Notes under the pieces: model-generated | What the model was told of the DNA's origin: nothing | The model's input: only the letters and a program-made list of their open reading frames with translations | Databases searched by the model: none | Part shown: positions 1 through 7,080 of the stretch, in pieces | Layout of the letters: each line of letters begins with the position of its first letter | Position numbering within the stretch: position 1 is the first letter of the stretch | Made by a program: the position numbers and the translations under genes | Assembly: GCA_947174455.1 (NCBI GenBank) | Contig: CAMWIZ010000025.1 | Coordinates: forward strand, 1-8,404 | Reading direction: 5' to 3' | Source: an uncultured Clostridia bacterium | GTDB taxonomy: Bacteria; Bacillota; Clostridia; Oscillospirales; Acutalibacteraceae | Length of the DNA: 8,404 nucleotides

Positions 1-242
1 ATAGAAACATCGCTTACTTCTTTCCAGCCATGAATGGCAACTTTTTCATTATAAACATCCGGACAAAGTATAATTCTATCACGCCCAAACTCATCTATAA
101 TTTCAAAAGTTGTTTGTTCATCAGTAATGCTTATAGTACCTAAACAAACTTTTTTAGCCCCTAATTGTAGATACTTATCAACATCCCATTTTGTTCTTAT
201 ACCGCCGCCAATATCCACAATTAAATTAGTTTTATTACAAAT
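1..242 (-). CDS. hisA: HisA-like isomerase, internal fragment (cut at both ends)
   Basis: Reading the minus strand from about base 242 down to base 1 gives one open frame of about 80 residues that matches the middle of HisA, the (beta/alpha)8-barrel isomerase of histidine biosynthesis that converts ProFAR to PRFAR. Visible landmarks are KTNLIVDIGGGIRT (the phosphate-loop strand), LGTISI, and IILCPDVYNEKVAIHGW, whose Asp corresponds to the second catalytic Asp of the family. The first catalytic Asp lies in the missing N-terminal part. Phrases such as KTNLIVDIGGG and DRIILCPDV resemble Bacteroidota HisA as I remember it more than Firmicute HisA. GC is about 32% by hand count, below the neighbouring trp genes. 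The C-terminal part would continue beyond base 1. On the N-terminal side homology stops near base 240, exactly where trpE coding begins on the other strand. The frame stays open past 242 but the residues there are only the antisense of trpE. Family assignment is firm; whether it belongs to this genome is doubtful. Confidence 0.75.
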   Translation of the reverse strand, partial: MCNKTNLIVDIGGGIRTKWDVDKYLQLGAKKVCLGTISITDEQTTFEIIDEFGRDRIILCPDVYNEKVAIHGWKEVSDVS

Positions 243-1184
243 ATAAAAACAAATGATTTTGAAACCAATTACAACAAGGCTGTTCTTGACCTTAAAAGTA
301 TGAGCAGAATTTTAACCGACGGTACGCCTAAAAATGAGGAAAAAGGCAGACTGCTCACCGAGCTTAACCCCCTTTTTGATGAAAAAGCATACTGTAATAT
401 GGTAGAGAACGCAAAGAAGCGAATTTTTGAGGGCGATATCTTTCAAGTGGTTCTTTCCAACAGACTTGCCGCAGATTATGAGGGAAGCTTGTTCTACACC
501 TACTGTCATTTAAGAAAAAGCAATCCGTCACCGTATATGTTCTACTTCTCCAGTGACGATGTTGAAATAGCAGGTGCGTCACCCGAAACACTTGTTAAGC
601 TTGAAAACAGCAAGGTGACAACTTATCCGCTTGCAGGAACACGCCCAAGGGGTAAGACGGCGGTGGAGGACGCAGCACTTGAAAAAGAGCTGCTTGCAGA
701 CGAAAAGGAGCTTGCAGAGCATAATATGCTTGTTGATCTTGGCAGAAATGACTTAGGCAAAATTTCAAAGTTCGGTACTGTTAAGGTTGAGAAGTATATG
801 AACATTGAGCGTTACTCCCACGTTATGCATATCGGTTCAACTGTCAGCGGAGAGATAAAGGACGGCTGTGACGGTTTGGACGCAATATCGGCAGTGCTGC
901 CGGCAGGTACGCTGTCCGGTGCTCCTAAGCTTAAAGCCTGTGAGATTATAAGCGAGTCCGAAAACAACAAAAGAGGTATTTACGGCGGTGCTATCGGTTA
1001 CCTTGCCTTTAACGGAGATATGGATACCTGCATTGCTATCAGACTTGCATTCAAGAAGAACGGCAGGGTTTTTGTACGTTCGGGTGCAGGCATAGTTGCC
1101 GACTCTGACCCTGCAAAGGAGTACCAAGAGTGCATCAATAAGGCTAAGGCGGTTGTCAACGCATTGGAGGAGGCACAAAAATGA
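243..1184 (+). CDS. trpE: Anthranilate synthase component I, 5'-truncated
   Basis: This is the C-terminal chorismate-binding domain of TrpE, which together with the TrpG amidotransferase makes anthranilate from chorismate and glutamine. In order: GDIFQVVLSNRL, SPETL, YPLAGTRPRG, ELAEHNMLVDLGRNDLGK, HVMHIGSTVSG, LPAGTLSGAPKLKACEII, RGIYGGAIGYL, GAGIVADSDPAKEYQE. The catalytic His and the Mg-binding Glu pair near the C-terminus are present. About 313 residues remain of the usual 480-520. The frame is open from base 225, and recognisable TrpE sequence (IKTNDFETNYNKAVLDLK) starts at about 243. The ATG at 300 is therefore an internal Met without a ribosome binding site, not a true start. The missing N-terminal third normally carries the tryptophan feedback site (LLES motif). 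The stop overlaps the trpG start as ATGA (1181-1184). Operon promoter and any attenuator or T-box leader are lost with the 5' end. Confidence 0.93.
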   Translation: MKTNDFETNYNKAVLDLKSMSRILTDGTPKNEEKGRLLTELNPLFDEKAYCNMVENAKKRIFEGDIFQVVLSNRLAADYEGSLFYTYCHLRKSNPSPYMFYFSSDDVEIAGASPETLVKLENSKVTTYPLAGTRPRGKTAVEDAALEKELLADEKELAEHNMLVDLGRNDLGKISKFGTVKVEKYMNIERYSHVMHIGSTVSGEIKDGCDGLDAISAVLPAGTLSGAPKLKACEIISESENNKRGIYGGAIGYLAFNGDMDTCIAIRLAFKKNGRVFVRSGAGIVADSDPAKEYQECINKAKAVVNALEEAQK

Positions 1185-1753
1185 TTTTACTTATAGATAA
1201 TTACGACAGCTTTTCATATAATTTATATCAGGTAATCGGTGCAATAAATCCAAATATAAAGGTTGTACGAAATGACTGCATTACGGTTGAGGAAATATTA
1301 GAGCTTGCACCGTCACACATTATTTTATCACCCGGACCAGGTAAGCCGAGTGATGCGGGAATTTGCATTGAGGTTGTCAAAAGGCTCTATGACAAAATAC
1401 CTATACTTGGAGTTTGTTTGGGACATCAGGCTATTTGCGAGGCTTTTGGGGCAACGGTTTCTTACGCAAAGGAGCTTTTGCACGGTAAGTCTTCGGTTGT
1501 GAAAATTGAAAATGATGATATCTACAAAGGCTTGCCCGAAAATATTAAAGTCGCCCGCTATCATTCACTTTCTGCAAGAAAAGAGGGCTTTCCCGATACT
1601 CTAAGGATAACTGCTGTGGCGGATGACGGGGAAATAATGTCCGTTAGGCACACCGATTATCCCGTATACGGACTGCAATTTCACCCGGAATCAATTTTAA
1701 CTCCCGACGGCTCTGCCATCATTAAAAACTTTTTGGAGGTAACATCAAAATGA
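1181..1753 (+). CDS. trpG: Anthranilate synthase component II, glutamine amidotransferase
   Basis: A 190-residue class I glutamine amidotransferase, the usual length for stand-alone TrpG. It hydrolyses glutamine and passes ammonia to TrpE for anthranilate formation. The N-terminus [13 protein letters not shown] is typical of TrpG/Pab[13 protein letters not shown] (about 49-60) forms the oxyanion region, GVCLGHQAI carries the nucleophile Cys79, and [11 protein letters not shown] supplies His168 and Glu170 of the triad. The ATG at 1181 has a good GGAGGAGG ribosome binding site at 1166-1173 and overlaps the trpE stop by four bases, so translation is probably coupled. PabA of folate synthesis is closely related and some bacteria share one subunit, but the position between trpE and trpD argues for a tryptophan role. 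Confidence 0.95.
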   Translation: MILLIDNYDSFSYNLYQVIGAINPNIKVVRNDCITVEEILELAPSHIILSPGPGKPSDAGICIEVVKRLYDKIPILGVCLGHQAICEAFGATVSYAKELLHGKSSVVKIENDDIYKGLPENIKVARYHSLSARKEGFPDTLRITAVADDGEIMSVRHTDYPVYGLQFHPESILTPDGSAIIKNFLEVTSK

Positions 1754-2757
1754 TAAAGGAAGCAATCATTGACTTGACAAATAAAAAAGATCTTTCTGCG
1801 GAAATTGCCGAGCAGGTGATGGACGAAATTATGAGTGGCAATGCCTCTCAGCTTCAAATAGGTGCGTACCTTGTTGCACTCGCAATGAAAGGCGAAACTA
1901 TAGACGAAATCGTAGCCTCCGCTAAGGGTATGAGAAATCACTCGGTAAAGCTGCTTAACGATAAAGATGTTTTGGAGATTGTTGGAACAGGTGGTGACCG
2001 CTCAAACTCGTTTAATATTTCTACCACGGCCTCTATTATTCTTGCGGCAGCAGGTGTTCCCGTAGCTAAACACGGCAACCGTGCAGCATCAAGCAAGTGC
2101 GGTGCGGCAGATGTTTTGGAGGCACTAGGTGTTAATATTACAATAGAGCCTGAAAAGAATGCAGAAATACTCGATAAAATAGGCATATGCTTCCTGTTTG
2201 CACAGAAGTACCACACAGCAATGAAGTACGTTGCACCTGTAAGAAAGGAACTTGCAGTACGCACAGTGTTTAATATACTTGGACCTTTAACTAATCCTGC
2301 CGGTGCAAGTATGCAGCTAATGGGTGTTTATGACGAATCTCTTGTTGAACCGCTTGCAGAGGTTTTATCCCGACTGGGTGTAAAGCGTGGAATGGTGGTT
2401 TACGGAACAGACGGTTTGGACGAAATTTCAGCAAGTGCAACGACTAAGGTGTGCGAGATAAAGGACGGTTGGTGCAGGACTTATGTTATAAATCCTGAGG
2501 ACTACGGTTTTTCACTTTGTGACAAGGCAGAGCTTATAGGCGGTACTCCACAGGAAAATGCACAGATTACAAGAGATATACTCAGCGGAGCTAAGGGAGC
2601 GAAAAGAAATGCTGTTGTACTGAATGCGGCGGCGGCTCTTTCTATAGCAAAGGATGGACTCACCCTTGAGAATGCCGTAAAAGAGGTTGAGGAAGTTATT
2701 GACAGCGGAAAAGCAATGGCAAAGCTTGAGGAGTTTATAAAGCTTACAAACGAGTAA
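1750..2757 (+). CDS. trpD: Anthranilate phosphoribosyltransferase
   Basis: A 335-residue protein, full length for TrpD, which transfers phosphoribose from PRPP to anthranilate. After the small N-terminal helical domain comes the PRPP-binding motif GTGGD (79-83), then SFNISTTAS, and [21 protein letters not shown] (about 107-127), the glycine- and serine-rich loop that holds pyrophosphate and anthranilate. [25 protein letters not shown] is the conserved middle segment. It is separate from trpG here, unlike the enterobacterial TrpGD fusion. The start has a clear GGAGGT at 1735-1740, nine bases upstream, and overlaps the trpG stop by four bases (ATGA). It is followed by an 89-base gap before trpC, the largest gap in the first half of the operon. 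Confidence 0.96.
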   Translation: MIKEAIIDLTNKKDLSAEIAEQVMDEIMSGNASQLQIGAYLVALAMKGETIDEIVASAKGMRNHSVKLLNDKDVLEIVGTGGDRSNSFNISTTASIILAAAGVPVAKHGNRAASSKCGAADVLEALGVNITIEPEKNAEILDKIGICFLFAQKYHTAMKYVAPVRKELAVRTVFNILGPLTNPAGASMQLMGVYDESLVEPLAEVLSRLGVKRGMVVYGTDGLDEISASATTKVCEIKDGWCRTYVINPEDYGFSLCDKAELIGGTPQENAQITRDILSGAKGAKRNAVVLNAAAALSIAKDGLTLENAVKEVEEVIDSGKAMAKLEEFIKLTNE

Positions 2758-2846
2758 AAAGAGGTTTGCAAAGGTCTGGAAAATGATTAAAAAGCTTTAC
2801 GAAAAATCTAGACTAAGGGCAGCAATCCTGATTTAGGGGGGAGTTT

Positions 2847-3635
2847 ATGATACTGGAGCAGTTGGCAGAGTATGCGGCTATGCGTGTGGAGAATGATAAA
2901 GCCAAAGTAAGCTTATCTGAAATTAAGGCTTGTGCATTGGCTGAACCAAAGGGCGATTTTCGGTTTGAAAATGCCCTTAAAAAACGCAAAGGTGCAGCTA
3001 TTTGCGAGGTGAAAAAAGCGTCACCGTCAAAGGGGGTTATCAGCGAGGATTTTCCCTATTTGGATATTGCAAGGGAGTACGAAGGGGTAGGAGCGGACTG
3101 CATATCCTGCCTTACCGAGCCAAAGTGGTTTTTGGGCAGTGATGATATTTTCAGGGAAATCAGACAGAATGTAAGCATTCCCATGATACGCAAGGATTTT
3201 ACCGTTGACGAATATCAAATATATCAGGCAAAGCTTATGGGGGCAGATGCTGTTCTGCTTATCTGCTCAATACTGGAGGAGAGCAGACTGGCATATTACT
3301 TGGATATATGCAATGCCTTGGGTATGTCTGCCCTTGTAGAAACGCATGACAAAGGGGAGATAGAAACCGCTATAAAGGTCAAAAGCAGGGTTCTCGGGGT
3401 AAATAACCGCAACCTAAAGGATTTTACGGTTAATTTGGATAATGCCGTTTCACTTCGGGAATACATTCCGTCAAACATTGTGTACGTTGCGGAAAGCGGT
3501 GTGGCTGCCCCGTCAGACGGTGCAAGACTTTTAAACAGAGGTGCAGACGCCGTCCTTATTGGTGAGGCTCTTATGCGAACAAGTGATAAGGGTAAGTTCC
3601 TGCGTGAAATGAGAGAGGGTATAATAAATGCCTAA
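2847..3635 (+). CDS. trpC: Indole-3-glycerol phosphate synthase
   Basis: A 262-residue (beta/alpha)8-barrel enzyme that closes the indole ring by decarboxylating CdRP to indole-3-glycerol phosphate. Catalytic positions visible by motif: Glu54 and Lys56 in CEVKKASPSKG, Lys116 in MIRKDF, Glu165 in LVETH, Asn in GVNNRNL, and Glu-Ser in VAESGV. The C-terminal phosphate-binding strand GADAVLIGEALMR is intact. The start at 2847 is supported by the G-rich ribosome binding site AGGGGGGAG at 2835-2843, only three bases from the ATG. The end overlaps trpF by eight bases. It is not fused to TrpF, unlike the enterobacterial enzyme. Confidence 0.95.
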   Translation: MILEQLAEYAAMRVENDKAKVSLSEIKACALAEPKGDFRFENALKKRKGAAICEVKKASPSKGVISEDFPYLDIAREYEGVGADCISCLTEPKWFLGSDDIFREIRQNVSIPMIRKDFTVDEYQIYQAKLMGADAVLLICSILEESRLAYYLDICNALGMSALVETHDKGEIETAIKVKSRVLGVNNRNLKDFTVNLDNAVSLREYIPSNIVYVAESGVAAPSDGARLLNRGADAVLIGEALMRTSDKGKFLREMREGIINA

Positions 3636-4236
3636 GATAAAAATTTGCGGATTATCACGGGATATTGATGCTGATTTTGCTAATGAAGTCAAACCCGACT
3701 ATGTGGGATTTATTATAGGGGTACCTTGGAGCAAGAGAAATATTGACGGTGTAACGGCGCATCGCCTTCGTGAGAAAATAGACAATGATATACCTGCTGT
3801 CGGGGTTTTTATCGACTATCAGGTTGAAAGCGTTGCAAAGCTGGTGCTTGACGGTTCTATAAATATAGTACAGCTTCACGGACATGAGGACGAAAGCTAT
3901 ATTGCAGACCTTAGAAGCCTTGTGCCAAATGTTGAAATTTGGAAAGCCTTTGTTATAACGTCGGATTATGATATAATGTGTGCTGAGCAAAGCTCTGCCG
4001 ATAAAGTCCTGCTTGACAGCGGTGCAGGCTGCGGAAAAACCTTTGACTGGTCAATAGTAAAGAATATAAAGCGTGACTTTATTCTGGCAGGCGGTCTTAC
4101 TCCGCAAAATATTCCCCTTGCTGTTAAGCAGGTAAATCCATGGGCTATAGATTTAAGTTCAGGTGTGGAAACGGATGAATTTAAAGATATAAAAAAAATG
4201 TCGGATGCGGTCAAGGCGGCTCGGTTAAGTCGGTGA
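3628..4236 (+). CDS. trpF: Phosphoribosylanthranilate isomerase
   Basis: A 202-residue single-domain barrel enzyme, normal length for TrpF, which isomerises PRA to CdRP by an Amadori rearrangement. The N-terminal KICGLSR carries the catalytic Cys7; the catalytic acid is Asp130 in VLLDSGAGCGKTFDW. Other family marks are DYVGFIIGVPWSKRNI (a slightly longer version of the usual loop), VGVFID, VQLHGHED, LAGGLTPQNI and AIDLSSGVET, the last two being the phosphate-binding strands. The start at 3628 lies inside the end of trpC and has AGAGGG at 3614-3619 as ribosome binding site, so translation is likely coupled. A 63-base gap follows before the deaminase-like gene. Confidence 0.94.
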   Translation: MPKIKICGLSRDIDADFANEVKPDYVGFIIGVPWSKRNIDGVTAHRLREKIDNDIPAVGVFIDYQVESVAKLVLDGSINIVQLHGHEDESYIADLRSLVPNVEIWKAFVITSDYDIMCAEQSSADKVLLDSGAGCGKTFDWSIVKNIKRDFILAGGLTPQNIPLAVKQVNPWAIDLSSGVETDEFKDIKKMSDAVKAARLSR

Positions 4237-4299
4237 GTTGTTAGCAAACAGCATTATGCACAGCAAATTACGATTTCAATATATAGGGGGAATAACTGT

Positions 4300-4687
4300 A
4301 TGGATAATAAATGGGTCGAAATGTACACAGCCGCAAGGAGTGCAAAATGATAGAAAAATTTCAGAGTATATACAGGCAGGCAGTGTAGCAGCGGCGATAA
4401 TGTCCAAAACAGGTAAAATTTATACGGGAGTATGTATAGATACCTGCTCAACATTGGGAATATGTGCGGAGCGTAATGCAATTTTTAATATGATAACCAA
4501 TGGTGAGCATGAAATAGAAAAGGTTCTTGCAATAATCGACGGAAAAACAGGTGCCCCCTGCGGTGCTTGCCGTGAACTGATGGTACAGCTTATGCCGAAA
4601 AACTATCACAGCATTGAAATAATGCTTGATTATGAAAACGAAAAAGTAATCACACTTGGGGAGATTACTCCCGAATGGTGGATTTGA
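4300..4687 (+). CDS. Cytidine-deaminase-like protein with a 5' frameshift
   Basis: A member of the zinc-dependent cytidine deaminase superfamily inside the trp operon. The core is in one frame: ICAER (bases 4460-4474) gives the zinc Cys and catalytic Glu, and PCGAC (4556-4570) gives the other two zinc Cys; the protein ends in PEWWI. The best start is ATG 4300 with AGGGGG at 4285-4290, giving MDNKWVEMYTAARSA, but that frame meets TGA-TAG at 4348-4353. The core frame resumes at about 4343 (QNDRKISEYIQAGSVAAA). Joining them gives about 129 residues, right for the family, and fits loss of two bases near 4343-4347. This may be a sequencing error, a real mutation, or recoding. An in-frame GTG at 4340 could start a protein of about 116 residues, but AAGGAG overlaps it; TTG 4238 is unlikely. 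The ribose-binding Asn-x-Glu of true cytidine deaminases reads C-I-D here, so the substrate is uncertain. Confidence 0.8.
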
Positions 4688-4717
4688 TATGTATTAACTG
4701 AAAGGATGATATACATT

Positions 4718-4951
4718 ATGAATTCCAAAATGATATGTCCTTATTGCAGCAGAGAGATGGAAAAAGGTATACTAACTGCCGGTGCAAAAATGCTGCCGTT
4801 TTGGTGTGAAGAGGGAAGAAAACGCTCTGTGGGCGAAGCCCTTTGCCGCCGAGGAGTTATACCGTCGGAAAAGGAAGGCCGTATTGTAAGCTATTACTGT
4901 TCCGATTGTGAAAAGATTATTATTGATGCAAAGCTTGAGCTTTTTAACTAA
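4718..4951 (+). CDS. Small zinc-ribbon protein (DUF6487/PF20097-like), function unknown
   Basis: A 77-residue soluble protein with two Cys pairs far apart, ICPYC (Cys7, Cys10) near the N-terminus and YYCSDC (Cys61, Cys64) near the C-terminus. This is the arrangement of a four-Cys zinc ribbon, with a basic, probably looped insert between (around residues 33-55). It resembles small Firmicute proteins starting ICPYCG-x-EMEKG that I associate with the DUF6487 family; no activity is known to me. No signal peptide or membrane segment is seen. The start is uncertain: ATG 4718 is 12 bases after AAAGG (4701-4705), while ATG 4706 touches that site and ATG 4730 would begin right at the zinc ribbon. It lies 30 bases after the deaminase-like gene and 65 bases before trpB, on the same strand, so it is probably co-transcribed with tryptophan synthesis genes. 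A link to tryptophan is positional only. Confidence 0.8.
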   Translation: MNSKMICPYCSREMEKGILTAGAKMLPFWCEEGRKRSVGEALCRRGVIPSEKEGRIVSYYCSDCEKIIIDAKLELFN

Positions 4952-5016
4952 CTTGAACAGATGATTAACACGAATAAAAGTAATAAATTATAATGAAAAG
5001 GAAAGGAAGTGCCACT

Positions 5017-6201
5017 ATGTCTAACGGAAAATTCGGTATCCATGGCGGTCAGTATATACCGGAAACCCTCATGAATGCCGTGAATGAATTGGAAAAGGCA
5101 TATAATAAATATAAAAATGACCCTGAGTTTAATGCGGAGCTTACAACGCTTCTCAACGAGTATGCAGGCAGACCGTCACTGCTCTACTATGCTGAAAAAA
5201 TGACTAAGGATTTGGGCGGTGCTAAAATCTATCTCAAAAGGGAAGATTTAAACCACACGGGCTCACACAAAATCAATAACGTACTCGGTCAGGTTCTTCT
5301 TGCTAAAAAAATGGGTAAGACAAGAGTTATTGCCGAAACAGGTGCAGGTCAGCACGGTGTTGCAACTGCCACAGCGGCAGCCTTGTTTGGCATGGAGTGC
5401 GAGGTTTTTATGGGTGAGGAGGACACAAAGCGTCAGGCTCTTAACGTCTACCGAATGAAGCTTCTCGGTGCAAAGGTTCACCCTGTAAGTTCAGGAACTG
5501 CGACTCTTAAAGATGCCGTTTCCGAAACCATGAGAGAGTGGACAAGCCGCATTGACGATACACACTATGTGTTAGGTTCGGTTATGGGCCCCCATCCTTT
5601 CCCAACAATAGTTAGAGACTTTCAAGCGGTTATCTCTAAAGAGATAAAACAGCAGTGTTTGGAAAAAGAGGGTAAGCTTCCCGACGCTGTGCTTGCCTGT
5701 GTGGGCGGCGGCTCAAACGCTATGGGTGCTTTTTACCATTTTATAGAAAACAAAGGTGTTCGCTTAATCGGCTGCGAGGCGGCAGGTAAGGGAATAAATA
5801 CCTTTGAAACGGCTGCAACTGTTTCTGTCGGTAAATTGGGAATTTTCCACGGAATGAAAAGCTATTTCTGTCAGGACGAATATGGTCAGATTGCACCTGT
5901 TTACTCTATTTCGGCAGGACTGGATTATCCCGGTGTTGGCCCTGAACACGCTCATCTGCATGATATAGGCAGAGCGGAGTATGTTCCCGTTACTGATGAC
6001 GAAGCAGTAACTGCTTTTGAATACCTGTCAAGGGTTGAGGGTATTATTCCCGCAATAGAAAGCTCCCATGCGGTTGCCCATGCAATCAAGCTTGCACCGA
6101 CTATGGACAAAGAGCAGATAATGGTAATAAATATTTCCGGCAGAGGAGATAAGGACGTTGCGGCAATAGCCAGATACAGAGGGGAGAACATAACAGAATG
6201 A
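5017..6201 (+). CDS. trpB: Tryptophan synthase beta chain
   Basis: A 394-residue PLP enzyme of the TrpB1 type (partner of TrpA) that condenses indole with serine. Marks in order: [10 protein letters not shown], the Schiff-base lysine Lys85 in HTGSHKINN, the catalytic Glu107 in [33 protein letters not shown], the PLP phosphate loop GGGSNAMG (about 230-237), and [14 protein letters not shown]. The ATG at 5017 is preferred over the in-frame ATG at 4993 because AAAGGAAG at 5002-5009 is correctly spaced for 5017, and the product then begins close to the usual family N-terminus. The stop overlaps the trpA start (ATGA, 6198-6201), which suits one-to-one synthesis of the two subunits of the complex. 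Confidence 0.96.
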   Translation: MSNGKFGIHGGQYIPETLMNAVNELEKAYNKYKNDPEFNAELTTLLNEYAGRPSLLYYAEKMTKDLGGAKIYLKREDLNHTGSHKINNVLGQVLLAKKMGKTRVIAETGAGQHGVATATAAALFGMECEVFMGEEDTKRQALNVYRMKLLGAKVHPVSSGTATLKDAVSETMREWTSRIDDTHYVLGSVMGPHPFPTIVRDFQAVISKEIKQQCLEKEGKLPDAVLACVGGGSNAMGAFYHFIENKGVRLIGCEAAGKGINTFETAATVSVGKLGIFHGMKSYFCQDEYGQIAPVYSISAGLDYPGVGPEHAHLHDIGRAEYVPVTDDEAVTAFEYLSRVEGIIPAIESSHAVAHAIKLAPTMDKEQIMVINISGRGDKDVAAIARYRGENITE

Positions 6202-6974
6202 AAGTAGCAGATGCATTTAAAAACAGAAAGGCATTTATTTCCTTCATAACCTGCGGTGACCCTGATTTGGAAACAACAGAGGAGCTTTTGTTGACTATGG
6301 AGCAGGGCGGAGTAGATCTTATAGAGCTTGGTATTCCGTTTTCAGACCCGACAGCGGAGGGTCCTGTAATACAGGGGGCAAGCCTTAGAGCATTGTCAAA
6401 CGGTGTAACGACGGATAAGGTATTTGACATGGTTCGCAGGGTAAGACCAAAGCTTAACATACCGCTTGTGTTTATGACGTATGCAAATGTTGTGTTCTCT
6501 TACGGAATAGAGCGTTTTGTTTCAACCTGTGCTGAGGTTGGCATGAACGGTATAATTTTGCCGGATGTACCGTTTGAGGAGCGTGAGGAATTTTCGGCAG
6601 TGTGCGACAGATTTAACATAGACTTTATTCCGCTTATTGCACCAACCTCCGATGACAGAATCTCTATGATTGCAAAAAATGCAAAGGGCTTTGTGTACTG
6701 TGTTTCGTCCTTGGGAGTAACGGGAACACGTGACAGCATAACAACCGATATTGGTGAAATGGTAAATACGGTCAGGGAAAATACCGATGTGCCTGCTGCA
6801 GTAGGATTTGGAATTTCCACACCACAGCAGGCAGCGGATATAGCTAAGGTGTCAGACGGTATAATTATCGGCTCAGCTATTGTCAGACTTATCGCAAAGT
6901 ACGGCAGAAGCTGTGCAAAGTATGTGTATGACTACGTGGTGTCTATTCGCTCGGCACTTGATGAGCTGAAGTAA
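6198..6974 (+). CDS. trpA: Tryptophan synthase alpha chain
   Basis: A 258-residue (beta/alpha)8-barrel, normal length for TrpA, which cleaves indole-3-glycerol phosphate and channels indole to TrpB. Seen are [59 protein letters not shown] (phosphate loop region) and VGFGIS. The catalytic Glu (Glu49 in Salmonella) is Glu43. The second acid, Asp60 in Salmonella, aligns with Glu54 (PTAEGP instead of the usual V/LADGP), a conservative change discussed in the findings. The start overlaps trpB and has GGGGAG at 6181-6186. It is the last trp gene; no clear intrinsic terminator follows. Confidence 0.95.
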   Translation: MKVADAFKNRKAFISFITCGDPDLETTEELLLTMEQGGVDLIELGIPFSDPTAEGPVIQGASLRALSNGVTTDKVFDMVRRVRPKLNIPLVFMTYANVVFSYGIERFVSTCAEVGMNGIILPDVPFEEREEFSAVCDRFNIDFIPLIAPTSDDRISMIAKNAKGFVYCVSSLGVTGTRDSITTDIGEMVNTVRENTDVPAAVGFGISTPQQAADIAKVSDGIIIGSAIVRLIAKYGRSCAKYVYDYVVSIRSALDELK

Positions 6975-7045
6975 AAGCAAAGAAAAAATAAAATACATAA
7001 CTGTGTTTTTGGCTTGAAAATTCCCATTTTTTCTGTGTTTTATGC

Positions 7046-7074
7046 TTGACACAATTTGGCTTTTATGTTACAAT
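7046..7074 (+). promoter_or_regulatory. Sigma-A promoter of the rplU-prp-rpmA operon
   Basis: TTGACA (7046-7051), a 17-base spacer, and TACAAT (7069-7074) form a near-perfect vegetative promoter. Transcription would start near 7081, giving a leader of about 115 nt before rplU. Nothing else in the trpA-rplU gap matches as well. Confidence 0.88.
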
Positions 7075-7080
7075 GTGTAA

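Noticed and set aside
300..302. ATG 300 as the start of a complete short TrpE
   Set aside because: TrpE homology continues upstream in the same frame to about 243, and there is no ribosome binding site before 300; the gene is truncated instead.
4238..4299. TTG 4238 as the deaminase start
   Set aside because: The 30-odd added residues do not look like the family, no properly spaced ribosome binding site precedes it, and the out-of-frame ATG at 4300 has a good site and encodes a family-like N-terminus.
4993..5016. ATG 4993 as the trpB start
   Set aside because: It would place AAAGGAAG inside the gene; ATG 5017 is correctly spaced from that site and gives the usual N-terminus.
312..6460. Minus-strand and alternate-frame open frames over the trp genes
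   Set aside because: All lie within strongly supported trp genes on the plus strand, lack family motifs and are shadows of codon bias.
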